DNA from: Nocardia terrae
GTDB lineage: Bacteria > Actinomycetota > Actinomycetes > Mycobacteriales > Mycobacteriaceae
Direction: 5' to 3'
Assembly (NCBI RefSeq): GCF_009760405.1
Contig: NZ_WRPP01000014.1
Coordinates: 124,001-188,000 of the forward strand
Length of the DNA: 64,000 bases
The notes below the pieces were generated by a model. The model worked only from the letters and a program-made list of their open reading frames with translations. It was not told where the DNA came from and ran no database searches. Made by a program: the position numbers and the translations under genes. Shown here piece by piece: positions 1-9,005 of this stretch (its first letter is position 1; the number at the start of each line of letters is the position of its first letter).

Positions 1-66
1 CGGTTACCCTTGGGGGCGCGGGAATAAAAAGCAGGCAGTGACACAGCAAAACATTGGGGGCTGCGA

Positions 67-1149
67 GTGGGATCCGGTGCGGCAGGGACCCGGGACGGGC
101 AGGCGCCCAAGGTGGTGATGGTGACCGGCGCGAGCCGGTTCTTCGGCGGCAATGTGGTGGCCCGGCTGGCGGCCGACCCCAGCGTCGAACGCATCATCGC
201 CGTGGATGCCAAACAGCCCAGCCGGGAGTTGCTGCGCCGCATGGGCCGCGCCGAATTCGTGCGCGCCGATATTCGAAATCCGTTGATCCGCAAGGTTATC
301 GACGGAAATCAGGTGGACACGGTGGTGCATCCCGCAGCGCTGTCGCGCCCGCCGTCGGGTGGCGGTCGCGCCGCCATGAAGGACATGAACGTCCTCGGCG
401 CCATGCAGCTGTTCGCGGTGTGCCGCAAGGCTTCCAGCGTGCGCCGGGTGGTGGTGCGGTCCTCGTCGGCCGTCTACGGGTGCAGTGCCAAGGATCCGGT
501 GAAATTCACCGAGGAAATGAGCGCGCGCACCCCGCCGCGCGGCTGGTTCGCGCGGGACATGATCGAGGTGGAGGGTTTCGTCCGCGGTCTGGCGCGGCGA
601 CGCCCGGATATCTCGGCGGCCATTCTGCGTTTCCCGCCGATCGTGGGTCCGCAGTTGGCCAAACGCGGTGTGCAGTATTTCCGTTCGCCGATCACGCCGA
701 CCATCCTCGGCCGCGATCCGCGCATGCAGCTGCTGCACGAGGAGGACGGCATCGCCGCCCTGGTCCACGGAGCGATGACCGCTCCGGGCGGGACCTTCAA
801 TGTGGCCGGGGACGGCGCCATGGCGTTGTCGCAGGCCATCCGCCGGGCCGGGCGGATCGAATTGCCGGTCCCGTACGCGGTTTTCCGCACCGTCGGGCGC
901 ACCGTCATGGGCCCGGTGATGCGGGAGTTCACCGCGGAGCAGATCGACTACTTCCACTTCGGCTGCGGTCTGGACACCACCCGGATGCGCACCGACCTCG
1001 GATTCCAACCGCGCTGGACCACGGTGCAGGCATTCGACGACTTCATAGGGGGCGCAGCGTTGCGGCCCGTGATCGATCCCACGTGGATCGACGCCGCAGA
1101 GAACAAACTTCTCGGCCTGCTCGGGGCCGGGACGGGAGCACACCAATGA
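67..1149 (+). CDS. Atypical NAD-dependent epimerase/dehydratase family (extended SDR) protein
   Basis: This 360-residue protein has a Rossmann glycine motif, TGASRFFGG, at about residues 20-28, then an acidic position in IIAVDAK, as in NAD(P)-binding extended SDR enzymes. The SSxAVYG segment is present, but the usual YxxxK catalytic pair is not evident: the matching stretch reads WFARDMIEVEG. It may therefore bind a nucleotide without classical epimerase chemistry. By order it corresponds to the M. tuberculosis gene called galE2 (Rv0501), from memory. It starts with GTG at 67, and its stop overlaps the next ATG (ATGA at 1146-1149), so it is translationally coupled to the acyltransferase. The substrate is unknown. 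Confidence 0.85.
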   Translation: MGSGAAGTRDGQAPKVVMVTGASRFFGGNVVARLAADPSVERIIAVDAKQPSRELLRRMGRAEFVRADIRNPLIRKVIDGNQVDTVVHPAALSRPPSGGGRAAMKDMNVLGAMQLFAVCRKASSVRRVVVRSSSAVYGCSAKDPVKFTEEMSARTPPRGWFARDMIEVEGFVRGLARRRPDISAAILRFPPIVGPQLAKRGVQYFRSPITPTILGRDPRMQLLHEEDGIAALVHGAMTAPGGTFNVAGDGAMALSQAIRRAGRIELPVPYAVFRTVGRTVMGPVMREFTAEQIDYFHFGCGLDTTRMRTDLGFQPRWTTVQAFDDFIGGAALRPVIDPTWIDAAENKLLGLLGAGTGAHQ

Positions 1150-2165
1150 GTGACGTAGCGAAGGTGATTCGACTTCACGACGTGGATTTCGAGACGCGGC
1201 CCAACCGCCCGTCCCGGGTGTGGCCGGCGGGGGAGCCGGCGCTCACCCCCGTGACCTCGCTGACCGATCGGCTCGCCGAAGTCGAAGCGCGTCAGCCCAA
1301 GTCGCTGGGTGACCTGATTCGGGGGTCCGTGGCGGAGGGGGTCCGCTACACCGCCGATTTCGCGCGCCGCCGCCTCACCGGCGACTACCAGGTCGACGAA
1401 TTCGGTTTGGACGAGCACCTTCTCGAATCGGTCATCCTCCCGATGCTGCGGCCGCTGTCGGACCTGTGGTTCCGGGTCGAGGTGTCGGGCATCGAGAACA
1501 TCCCGGAGGTGGGTGGCGCGCTGATCGTGGCCAACCACGCGGGCACGGTCCCGCTGGACGGGCTCATGCTGCAGCTGGCCGTGCACGACCGGCATCCCAA
1601 GCAGCGCGCGCTGCGCATCCTCGCCGCCGACCTGATCTTCGAGACGCCGATCATCGGCGGCCTGGCCCGCAAGGCCGGGCACACCCTGGCCTGCCCCGCC
1701 GACGCCGAGAGGCTGTTGCGCGCGGGCGAAGTCGCGGGCGTGTTCCCCGAGGGTTACAAGGGCATCGGCAAGCCGTACGGGGACCGGTACAAGCTGCAGC
1801 GTTTCGGCCGTGGCGGTTTCGTGTCGGCGGCGGTGCGCACGGGTGTGCCGATCATTCCGTGCTCCATCGTGGGCTCGGAGGAGATCTACCCGAAGCTGGC
1901 CGATCTCAAGCCGCTGGCGCGACTGCTCGGTATCCCGTATTTCCCTGTCACGCCGCTGTTCCCGCACCTGGGCCCGCTGGGCGCGATTCCGTTCCCGTCC
2001 AAGTGGTACATCGAATTCGGTGAACCGATTTCGACCGCGGGATATGAACCGGCCGATGCCGATGATCCGATGACGATGTTCGAAATCACCGATCAGGTAC
2101 GCGAAACCATTCAGGGGACGCTGTACAAGAATCTGATCAAGCGCCGGAATCCGTTCACAGGTTAG
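1146..2165 (+). CDS. Lysophospholipid acyltransferase family protein (PlsC-like)
   Basis: A 339-residue protein with the 1-acylglycerol-phosphate acyltransferase fold signature: N130-H131 followed by D138 (NHAGTVPLDG), and the FPEG motif at about residues 200-203. The spacing between His and Asp is wider than the classic HxxxxD, as in the Rv0502-type subgroup. The family transfers acyl chains from acyl-CoA or acyl-ACP to a lipid acceptor at the inner membrane; the acceptor cannot be read from sequence. The start is the ATG overlapping the SDR stop by 4 nt. A hairpin follows at 2219-2252. Confidence 0.85.
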   Translation: MSDVAKVIRLHDVDFETRPNRPSRVWPAGEPALTPVTSLTDRLAEVEARQPKSLGDLIRGSVAEGVRYTADFARRRLTGDYQVDEFGLDEHLLESVILPMLRPLSDLWFRVEVSGIENIPEVGGALIVANHAGTVPLDGLMLQLAVHDRHPKQRALRILAADLIFETPIIGGLARKAGHTLACPADAERLLRAGEVAGVFPEGYKGIGKPYGDRYKLQRFGRGGFVSAAVRTGVPIIPCSIVGSEEIYPKLADLKPLARLLGIPYFPVTPLFPHLGPLGAIPFPSKWYIEFGEPISTAGYEPADADDPMTMFEITDQVRETIQGTLYKNLIKRRNPFTG

Positions 2166-2218
2166 ATTATGCTCCCCCGCCTCCCCGAATATTCAGCGGG
2201 CGGCTGAGAGCCGTTGGC

Positions 2219-2252
2219 GTTGGGCACCCGTGCCGCCGGTCGGGTGCCCAAC
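2219..2252. terminator. Bidirectional hairpin terminator between convergent genes
   Basis: The 12-bp arms GTTGGGCACCCG (2219-2230) and CGGGTGCCCAAC (2241-2252) are perfectly complementary around a 10-nt loop. The hairpin lies between the acyltransferase stop (2165) and the end of the convergent SerB1-like gene (2355), so it can serve both. It has no U-tract, which is normal in high-GC actinobacteria. Confidence 0.75.
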
Positions 2253-2354
2253 CTATTTCGGGGGTACCCGGTGAGCTACCCCCGCGGTTGCGAAATCAGC
2301 TGTCGCCTTGGCATATCTCGCGCCGAGTATGGCTGGCGCCGAAGGGAATCCAGC

Positions 2355-3389
2355 TCAGCTCGCCTTGGCCTCGCGTTTGCGCGAGAGCACCGCGGCCGCC
2401 GCGCCGCCGGCCGCGCCGAGTGCGATCGCCGTGGGCACACCGACTTTCGCGGCCTTGCGCCCGGTGCGGAAGTCGCGGATCTCCCAGCCGCGGTTCTTGG
2501 CGACCTCGCGCAGATCCGCGTCCGGATTGATGGCCACCGCGGTGCCGACCAGCGAGAGCATGGGCACGTCGTTGTGGCTGTCGGAATAGGCGGTGCAGCG
2601 CTTGAGGTTCAGGCCCTCGCGAATGGCCAGGGTGCGCACCGCGTGCGCCTTGCCCAGCCCGTGCAGGATGTCGCCGACCAGACGGCCGGTGAAGACGCCG
2701 TCCTCGCTCTCGGCGACCGTGCCGAGCGCGCCGGTCAGGCCCAGCCGCTTGGCGATGACCTGGGCCAGTTCCACCGGCGTCGCCGTGACCAGCCAGACCT
2801 GCTGGCCCGCGTCCAGGTGCATCTGCGCCAGCGCCCGGGTGCCGGGCCAGATCTTGTCGGCGATGATCTCGTCGTAGATCTCCTCGCCCAGCGCGGCCAG
2901 TTCGGCGGTCGGGCGGCCCGCGATGAACGAGAGCGCCTTCTCCTTGCCCGACGCCATGTCCGAGTGGCTCTCCTTGCCGGTCACCCGGAATTTGACCTGC
3001 TTCCAAGCCATATCGACCAGGTCGGAGGTCTTGAAGTACTTGCGCGCCGCCAGCCCGCGGGCGAAGTGCACGATGGACGCGCCCTGCACCATGGTGTTGT
3101 CGACATCGAAGAAGGCCGCGGCGGTGAGGTCGCGGGGGACCGCCGGAATCGGCGTGTCGTCATCGTCGCGCAGCGCGAGCTCGGCGTCGTGCAGGGCGAT
3201 GGCGGCATCGGCGCTGGCCTCACCGGCCAGGTTGGCGCGGACCTCTTCTTCGCTCGGACCGAACGGACTGCGGGTGATGCGGGTGAACTGATCCTGCAGG
3301 TCCTGCAGGCCCTGACCCCAGCGCGCCGGGAATTCACCGAATCGTCCCGCGATGAAGCTCGTCCCCTGCTCTTTCGAACGTTCCGGCAC
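2355..3389 (-). CDS. HAD-IB family phosphatase (SerB1-like)
   Basis: 344 residues. HAD motif I is FFDVDNTM, with D95 as likely nucleophile and D97 as acid/base. The Thr of motif II lies in VTATPVEL, and the motif IV acidic cluster is in YSDSHNDVPML. This is subfamily IB, which includes phosphoserine phosphatases and lipid-phosphate phosphatases. The C-terminus (GVPTAIALGAAGGAAAAVL, then basic residues) looks like a membrane anchor, so a lipid phosphate is as likely a substrate as phosphoserine. The GTG start at 3389 is preceded by GGAGG at 5-nt spacing. It is convergent with the acyltransferase and matches Rv0505c by position. Confidence 0.85.
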   Translation of the reverse strand: MPERSKEQGTSFIAGRFGEFPARWGQGLQDLQDQFTRITRSPFGPSEEEVRANLAGEASADAAIALHDAELALRDDDDTPIPAVPRDLTAAAFFDVDNTMVQGASIVHFARGLAARKYFKTSDLVDMAWKQVKFRVTGKESHSDMASGKEKALSFIAGRPTAELAALGEEIYDEIIADKIWPGTRALAQMHLDAGQQVWLVTATPVELAQVIAKRLGLTGALGTVAESEDGVFTGRLVGDILHGLGKAHAVRTLAIREGLNLKRCTAYSDSHNDVPMLSLVGTAVAINPDADLREVAKNRGWEIRDFRTGRKAAKVGVPTAIALGAAGGAAAAVLSRKREAKAS

Positions 3390-3527
3390 CAGTACCTCCG
3401 CCTGTTCCGACCAAGTCGCCGGTTAGCCCGGGGCCAATACCTAGGGTGCATGCGCCGGCATAGTCAACAGTAACGCCCGGGGGTGGCCGCAACGTAGACG
3501 GCGAACGACATAACGGGAAGTTGTTAG

Positions 3528-3797
3528 ATGGTGGCTATGAGCGATTCGCCACATGCTGTGACTCTGTTGACCCGTAGTGGTTGCGGGCTGTGCCACACGG
3601 CACTCGAACAATTGCGGCCGATCTGCGCGGAGTTCGGCGTCGAGGTCGCCACGGTCGACGTGGACGAGGCCGCCGCCACGGACCCGGGCCTGCGCGCCGA
3701 ATACGGGGACCGGCTGCCGGTGGTGCTGCTGGACGGGCGTGAGCACAGCTATTTCGATGTGGATGAACCGCGTCTGCGCGCCGACCTCGCGAAATAG
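3528..3797 (+). CDS. Glutaredoxin-like thiol-disulfide protein
   Basis: A compact 89-residue thioredoxin-fold protein with the redox motif CGLC near residues 19-22, and LPVVLLDG in the position of the cis-Pro loop. It resembles the short glutaredoxin-like (DUF836) family and corresponds by position to Rv0508. The ATG at 3528 has GGGAAG 7 nt upstream; an internal ATG at 3537 is an alternative. It lies just ahead of the Rex-controlled heme operon but is separated by 320 bp and a Rex operator, so it is probably a separate unit. Confidence 0.85.
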   Translation: MVAMSDSPHAVTLLTRSGCGLCHTALEQLRPICAEFGVEVATVDVDEAAATDPGLRAEYGDRLPVVLLDGREHSYFDVDEPRLRADLAK

Positions 3798-3941
3798 CGC
3801 GCGATAGGGGACTTTTGGGGGTCATGAAACCCGACCCCCTTCCCTCGTGTCCTCCGGTGTGTTGCGTGGCGGGTTCGCGCTGATGAGGGTTGAATGAACC
3901 CGGGGCCGGAGCCCGCCGCAAAGTGACTGAATTCACCGACT

Positions 3942-3959
3942 TTGTGCAGGGCTTCACAA
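3942..3959. promoter_or_regulatory. Rex operator with overlapping promoter for rex-hemACD
   Basis: TTGTGCAGGGCTTCACAA differs from the actinobacterial Rex consensus (TTGTGAA-N4-TTCACAA) at one position. Its first six bases can act as a -35 (TTGTGC), with a -10-like TACGGT at 3965-3970 after 17 bp, so bound Rex would cover the promoter. It lies 160 bp upstream of rex in an otherwise empty 3798-4119 gap. This predicts autoregulation and coupling of heme synthesis to the NADH/NAD+ ratio. Confidence 0.85.
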
Positions 3960-4119
3960 GCGGTTACGGTGGTGGCACGCAACCCGCCTTCTCGGGCAGC
4001 GGAAGCGACCCCCTGAACCTGACTCGACCTCGCCTGCAAGGACCGCGACGGTCTCCCGGCGTCGGGTCGACAAAAGAACCCGGACACTCACCCCCGGCCG
4101 GACGAGGAGCGCAAGCGAC

Positions 4120-4926
4120 GTGACAGAGCAGCACGAGACGCCGCCGACTGGCGTCTCCAAGGCTCTGCAGAAGGACATCCCGCAGGCCACGGTGGCCCGG
4201 CTGGCCACCTATCTCCGAGTGCTCGCCGTACTCGCCGACGACGGTGTAGCCATCGTATCGAGTGAGGAACTGGCTGTCGCGGCGGGTGTCGGTTCGGCGA
4301 AGTTGCGCAAGGATCTTTCGTTCCTCGGGCCCAACGGCGTTCGAGGTGTGGGCTACGACGTCGTCAAGCTGCGCGACCGCATCGAGGATGTGCTCGGACT
4401 GTCCGAGGGACACCGGGTGGTGCTGGTCGGGGCGGGTCATCTGGGCCGGGCGCTGATCGGCTACGGCGGTTTCCGCCGGCGTGGTTTCGCCATGGTCGGG
4501 CTGTTCGACAACGATCCCGCGGTGATCGGCACGACGGTGTGCGGACTGGTCGTCCGCGATGTGTCCGAATTGACCGATGCTGTGGCCGCTTTGGAACCGA
4601 CCATCGCCGTCATCACGGTGCCGGACACGGCCGCGCAGGGCGTCTGCGATCTGCTGGTCGACGCCGGCCTGCAGTGCATTCTGAGTTTCTCGGCGCTGGC
4701 GCTGGACGCGCCCGCGACCGTGGAGGTACGGCGGGTGGATCTCGCGGTCGAGATGCAGTTGCTGTCGTTCGAGCGGGCCCGCAATGCGGAATCGGCCGCG
4801 GAGGAAGCCATGAGCGCCGCCGCGGCGGGCACGGCGAGCGTCGCCGCAGGCGATGTAACCGCGGTGTCTACCCCGATTCGCCGGGTACCGATGACAACCA
4901 GCAAGGGAGCGGTGGTCCAGCCATGA
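4120..4926 (+). CDS. rex: Redox-sensing transcriptional repressor Rex
   Basis: 268 residues. An N-terminal winged helix (residues ~10-80, with LRKDLSFLGPNGVRGVGYDV) is followed by a Rossmann domain with VLVGAGHLGRAL, which binds NADH/NAD+. Rex leaves DNA when the NADH/NAD+ ratio rises. The GTG start at 4120 is preceded by GGACGAGGAG. Its stop overlaps the hemA ATG (ATGA, 4923-4926), reproducing the rex-hemACD operon known from Streptomyces. The C-terminal ~40 residues are Ala/Val/Thr-rich and probably flexible. Confidence 0.95.
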   Translation: MTEQHETPPTGVSKALQKDIPQATVARLATYLRVLAVLADDGVAIVSSEELAVAAGVGSAKLRKDLSFLGPNGVRGVGYDVVKLRDRIEDVLGLSEGHRVVLVGAGHLGRALIGYGGFRRRGFAMVGLFDNDPAVIGTTVCGLVVRDVSELTDAVAALEPTIAVITVPDTAAQGVCDLLVDAGLQCILSFSALALDAPATVEVRRVDLAVEMQLLSFERARNAESAAEEAMSAAAAGTASVAAGDVTAVSTPIRRVPMTTSKGAVVQP

Positions 4927-6323
4927 GTGTGCTTCTCGTCGGGATCTCGCATCGCAGTGCACCGGTAGCGGTGCTCGAGAAGATCGCCATCACCGAGACC
5001 GACCGGCCCAAGCTGACCGACAAGATGCTGGCCTCCAGCCACGTCTCCGAGGCGATGATCGTCTCCACCTGCAACCGCATCGAGGTCTACGCGGTCGTCG
5101 ACGCCTTCCACCCCGCCCTGGGCGAGATCGGCGAATTGCTCACCCGGCATTCGGGTCTGCCGCTGCCGGAGCTCACCAAGCACGCCTACGTCCGCTACGC
5201 GGAGGCCGCGGCCGAGCACCTGTTCGCGGTGGCCTCGGGCCTGGACTCCATGGTGGTCGGCGAGCAGCAGATCCTGAGCCAGATCCGCGCCGCCTATTCG
5301 GCCTCGGACGCGCAGCAGGCGGCCGGGCGCACCCTGCACGAGCTGGCCCAGCACGCGCTGCGGGTCGGCAAGCGGGTGCATTCGGAGACCGGCATCGATC
5401 GCGCGGGCGCGTCGGTGGTGTCGGTGGCGCTGGATCGGGCGCGCGCGGTGCAGGGTCCGCTCGAGGGCCGGACCGCGCTCGTCCTCGGCGCGGGCGCCAT
5501 GGGCGGGCTCTCGGTGGCGCAGCTCGCGCGCGGCGGGGCCGCCAAGATCCTCGTGGTGAACCGGACGCTGGAAAAGGCGCAGCGTCTGGCCAATACGGCC
5601 ACCACCATGCACGGGGTGGCCGCCGAGGCCATCGAAATCGATCGGCTGGACGAGGCCATGGCCGCCGCCGATGTGGTGGTGACCTGTACCGGCGCGGTCG
5701 GCACCGTGGTCACCCTCGCGGATGTGCACCGGGCGCTGTCGACCAAGGCGGGCACGTCGGCCGGGGTTCGGGAACTGGTCATCTGTGACCTGGGCCTGCC
5801 CCGCGACGTGGACCACGCCGTGGCCGGGCTGCCCGGCGTGACGGTCATCGACATCGAGACGCTGCAGCGCGATCCGTCGGCCGGCGCGGCCGCCGACGAC
5901 ACCGCCGCCGCGCGGGCCATCGTGGCCGACGAACTCTCCAAATACCTTGCCGGACAGCGCATGGCCGAGGTCACCCCGACCGTGGCCGCGCTGCGCCAGA
6001 TGGCCGCCGACGTGGTCGAGGCCGAACTGCTGCGCCTGGATTCCCGACTACCGGGACTGGAATCCACCGAACGCGACGAGGTCGCCCGTACCGTGCGACG
6101 GGTGGTCGACAAACTGCTGCACGCGCCGACCGTGCGGGTCAAACAGCTGGCCTCCACCCCGGGCGGGGACAGCTACGCCGAGGCGCTACGCGAGCTGTTC
6201 GAACTCAAACCCGGTGCGGCACAAGCGGTTGCCGCGCCGATGGAGATCTCCGCCCTGCAGGGCGAACTGGCCGATGATTTCACCGCCGCCCACCCGGGTG
6301 ACGAACAGGGGCACACCGCATGA
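4923..6323 (+). CDS. hemA: Glutamyl-tRNA reductase
   Basis: 466 residues. It reduces glutamyl-tRNA(Glu) with NADPH to glutamate-1-semialdehyde, the first committed step of C5-pathway heme synthesis. The catalytic cysteine is C50 in IVSTCNRIE. The substrate-binding segment SGLDSMVVGEQQIL and the NADPH Rossmann glycine motif LVLGAGAMGGL are present, and the C-terminal dimerisation helices follow. The start is the ATG overlapping the rex stop; the frame is open upstream, but that region is rex coding sequence. It overlaps hemC by 4 nt. Confidence 0.97.
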   Translation: MSVLLVGISHRSAPVAVLEKIAITETDRPKLTDKMLASSHVSEAMIVSTCNRIEVYAVVDAFHPALGEIGELLTRHSGLPLPELTKHAYVRYAEAAAEHLFAVASGLDSMVVGEQQILSQIRAAYSASDAQQAAGRTLHELAQHALRVGKRVHSETGIDRAGASVVSVALDRARAVQGPLEGRTALVLGAGAMGGLSVAQLARGGAAKILVVNRTLEKAQRLANTATTMHGVAAEAIEIDRLDEAMAAADVVVTCTGAVGTVVTLADVHRALSTKAGTSAGVRELVICDLGLPRDVDHAVAGLPGVTVIDIETLQRDPSAGAAADDTAAARAIVADELSKYLAGQRMAEVTPTVAALRQMAADVVEAELLRLDSRLPGLESTERDEVARTVRRVVDKLLHAPTVRVKQLASTPGGDSYAEALRELFELKPGAAQAVAAPMEISALQGELADDFTAAHPGDEQGHTA

Positions 6324-7375
6324 CCGGAGCTATGGTGCACGAGAACGAGACAACAGTCCGCGGGACAGTGGATTCGCCCTGGCGCATCGGGACTCGCGGC
6401 AGTCTGCTGGCCCTCACCCAGGCCGGGCATGTGCGCGACGCCCTCATCGCCAACGGTCAGCAGGCCGAGCTGGTCATCGTGAAGACCGCCGGTGACCAGA
6501 ACGCCACCGATCCCGTGCAGAAGATCGGCGTGGGTGTCTTCACCGCCGCGCTGCGCGAGGAATTGGCCGCGGGCAACGTCGATATCGCGGTCCACTCGTA
6601 CAAGGATCTGCCCACCGCGCAGGACCCGCTGTTCGATATCGCGGCGATTCCGCCCCGCCAGGATCCGCGCGACGCGCTCGTGGCGCGCGACGGCCTGGTG
6701 CTCGGCGAGCTGCCGGCGGGCGCGAAGGTCGGCACCTCGGCGCCGCGCCGCTCGGCGCAGCTGAAGGCGCTGGGCCTCGGCATCGAGATCGTGCCGCTGC
6801 GCGGCAATCTCGACACTCGGATTTCCAAGGTCGTCAACGGTGAACTCGATGCCGTCGTGGTGGCGCGGGCCGGGCTGGCCCGCATCGACCGCCTCGATGC
6901 CGTCACCGAATCGCTCGAACCGGTGCAGATGCTGCCCGCGCCCTCGCAGGGCGCGCTGGCGGTCGAATGCCGCAGCGTCGACACCGAACTCGTGACCATC
7001 CTGTCCGCCCTCGACGATCCCGGCACCCGTGCCGCGATCACCGCGGAGCGGGCGTTGCTGGCCGAACTGGAGGCCGGCTGTACCGCACCGATCGGTGCGC
7101 TGGCCGAGGTCGTCGAATCCCTCGACGACGACGGCCGGGTGGTGGAGGAGTTGTCGCTGCGCGGCTGCGCGGCGGCGATCGACGGCTCGGACGTGATCCG
7201 GGCTTCAGTAGTGGGCTCAGTGGCGGATGCCGAAAAACTGGGCCGAGCACTGGCGCGCGAGCTCTTGGAGCTGGGGGCGCGCGAACTGCTCAGCGTCACG
7301 GAGGAATCGAACGACGTGGAATCCGCTGAGCTCACCGACGACAGCAATCCCAGCCCAATGGAGAACCAACGATGA
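6320..7375 (+). CDS. hemC: Porphobilinogen deaminase (hydroxymethylbilane synthase)
   Basis: 351 residues. It polymerises four porphobilinogens into hydroxymethylbilane. The dipyrromethane-cofactor cysteine is C254 in LEAGCTAPIG, and the substrate-binding IGTRGSLLALTQ and SAPRRSAQL segments are present. The N-terminus carries ~20 residues before the conserved WRIGTRGS core, so a later start cannot be excluded. The chosen ATG overlaps the hemA stop (ATGA), fitting the coupling pattern. The last ~25 residues are acidic and outside the family core. Confidence 0.96.
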   Translation: MTGAMVHENETTVRGTVDSPWRIGTRGSLLALTQAGHVRDALIANGQQAELVIVKTAGDQNATDPVQKIGVGVFTAALREELAAGNVDIAVHSYKDLPTAQDPLFDIAAIPPRQDPRDALVARDGLVLGELPAGAKVGTSAPRRSAQLKALGLGIEIVPLRGNLDTRISKVVNGELDAVVVARAGLARIDRLDAVTESLEPVQMLPAPSQGALAVECRSVDTELVTILSALDDPGTRAAITAERALLAELEAGCTAPIGALAEVVESLDDDGRVVEELSLRGCAAAIDGSDVIRASVVGSVADAEKLGRALARELLELGARELLSVTEESNDVESAELTDDSNPSPMENQR

Positions 7376-8934
7376 GCCGAGTGACGAAGAAGAATCCCGG
7401 TCGGATCCTTTTCGTGGGGTCCGGGCCCGGCGATCCGGCGCTGCTCACCGTGCGTGCCCGGGAGGTGATCGGCCGGGCGACGCTGGCGTTCACCGATCCC
7501 GATGTCGACAAGGGCGTGCTCGCCCTGATCGGCACCGCGGTCGAGGAGAACCCGGACGGTACCCGTCCCGTCGACGTGCGTCCCGCCCTCGGTGACGCCG
7601 CCGAGGTGGCCAAGACCCTGATCGCCGAGGCGCGCAACGGGTTCGACGTGGTGCGCCTGGTGTCCGGCGACCCGATGACCACCGATTCGGTCATCCAGGA
7701 GATCAACGCCGTCACCCGCTCGCATCTGAACTTCGAGGTGCTGCCGGGCCTTTCGGCCGGCACCACCGTGCCCGCCTACGCGGGCATCGAGATCGGCTCC
7801 AGCCACACCGAGGTGGATGTGCGGGGCGAGGTGGACTGGGCGGCCGTCGCGGGCGCGCCGGGTCCGCTGGTGCTGCACGCCACCTCCGGGCATCTGGCCG
7901 AAACCGCTTCGGCGCTGGTGGAACACGGCCTGGCGCCGCAGACCCCGGTCGCGGTGACGGTGCGCGGCACCACGCGTCAGCAGCGCACCATCGATGCCAC
8001 GCTGGCCACGCTGAACAATGCCGCGTCCGAACTGGTCGGCCCGCTGGTGGTCACGGTCGGCAAGGAAGTGGACAAGCGCGCCAAGACTTCCTGGTGGGAG
8101 TCGCGCGCCCTGTACGGCTGGACCGTCCTGGTGCCGCGGACCAAGGAGCAGGCCGGCGAGATGAGCGAGAAGCTCGTCATGCACGGCGCGATCCCCATGG
8201 AGGTGCCGACCATCGCGGTCGAGCCGCCGCGCAGCCCCGCCCAGATGGAGCGCGCGGTCAAGGGCCTGGTCGACGGCCGCTACCAGTGGGTGGTGTTCAC
8301 CTCCACCAACGCGGTGCGCGCGGTGTGGGAGAAGTTCGGCGAATTCGGCCTGGACGCCCGCGCTTTCAGCGGCGTGAAGATCGCCTGCGTCGGCGAGGCC
8401 ACCGCGGAGAAGGTGCGCTCCTTCGGCATCAACCCCGAACTGGTGCCCTCCGGTGAGCAGTCCTCCGAGGGCCTGCTGGCCGACTTCCCGCCCTACGACG
8501 ACGTTTTCGACCCGGTCAACCGGGTGCTGCTGCCGCGCGCGGACATCGCGACCGAGACCCTCGCCGAGGGTCTGCGCGATCGCGGCTGGGAGATCGACGA
8601 TGTCACCGCCTACCGCACCGTGCGGGCGTCCCCGCCCCCGGCGGAGACCCGCGAGATGATCAAGACCGGCGGCTTCGACGCGGTCCTGTTCACCTCGTCC
8701 TCCACGGTCCGGAACCTGGTCGGCATCGCCGGCAAGCCGCACGCGCGCACCATCGTGGCCTGCATCGGCCCCAAGACCGCCGAGACGGCCATCGAATTCG
8801 GCCTGCGCGTCGACGTGCAGCCCGAGATCGCTCAGGTCGGCCCGCTCGTCGAGGCCCTCGCCGAGCATGCCGCCCACCTGCGCGCCGAGGGCCTGCTGCC
8901 CCCGCCGCGCAAGAAGAGCCGCCGCAGCCGCTGA
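7372..8934 (+). CDS. hemD: Bifunctional uroporphyrinogen-III C-methyltransferase/uroporphyrinogen-III synthase
   Basis: 520 residues in two fused domains. Residues ~1-240 are an SAM-dependent tetrapyrrole methylase (VGSGPGDPALLT near the start, LVSGDPM, LPGLSAG). Residues ~245-505 are uroporphyrinogen-III synthase (VLVPRTKEQA, FTSTNAVRAVWE, FTSSSTVRNLVG). The fusion places heme synthesis and the siroheme/cobalamin branch on one chain, as in other actinobacteria. Siroheme fits the presence of nitrate assimilation in this window. Its GLSAGTTVP differs from the usual methylase motif, so methylase activity is inferred. It overlaps hemC by 4 nt and ends in a basic tail. Confidence 0.93.
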   Translation: MSRVTKKNPGRILFVGSGPGDPALLTVRAREVIGRATLAFTDPDVDKGVLALIGTAVEENPDGTRPVDVRPALGDAAEVAKTLIAEARNGFDVVRLVSGDPMTTDSVIQEINAVTRSHLNFEVLPGLSAGTTVPAYAGIEIGSSHTEVDVRGEVDWAAVAGAPGPLVLHATSGHLAETASALVEHGLAPQTPVAVTVRGTTRQQRTIDATLATLNNAASELVGPLVVTVGKEVDKRAKTSWWESRALYGWTVLVPRTKEQAGEMSEKLVMHGAIPMEVPTIAVEPPRSPAQMERAVKGLVDGRYQWVVFTSTNAVRAVWEKFGEFGLDARAFSGVKIACVGEATAEKVRSFGINPELVPSGEQSSEGLLADFPPYDDVFDPVNRVLLPRADIATETLAEGLRDRGWEIDDVTAYRTVRASPPPAETREMIKTGGFDAVLFTSSSTVRNLVGIAGKPHARTIVACIGPKTAETAIEFGLRVDVQPEIAQVGPLVEALAEHAAHLRAEGLLPPPRKKSRRSR

Positions 8935-8971
8935 ACTCCGACGGCCGCCGTTGCCCGGCAGTCATGACGAC

Positions 8972-9005
8972 AATCGGCCCCGCATCCGAGGATGCGGGGC
9001 CGATT
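8972..9005 (+). terminator. Strong terminator of the rex-hemACD operon
   Basis: A perfect 15-bp stem (8972-8986 with 8991-9005) closes a CGAG tetraloop, 37 nt after the hemD stop. It ends the four-gene operon before the inward-facing small gene at 9374. Confidence 0.85.

Noticed and set aside
6457..8877. An 806-codon open frame antisense to hemC and hemD
   Set aside because: The product is His/Arg/Gly-rich with no domain, and the opposite strand carries complete hemC and hemD. It is a high-GC shadow frame.
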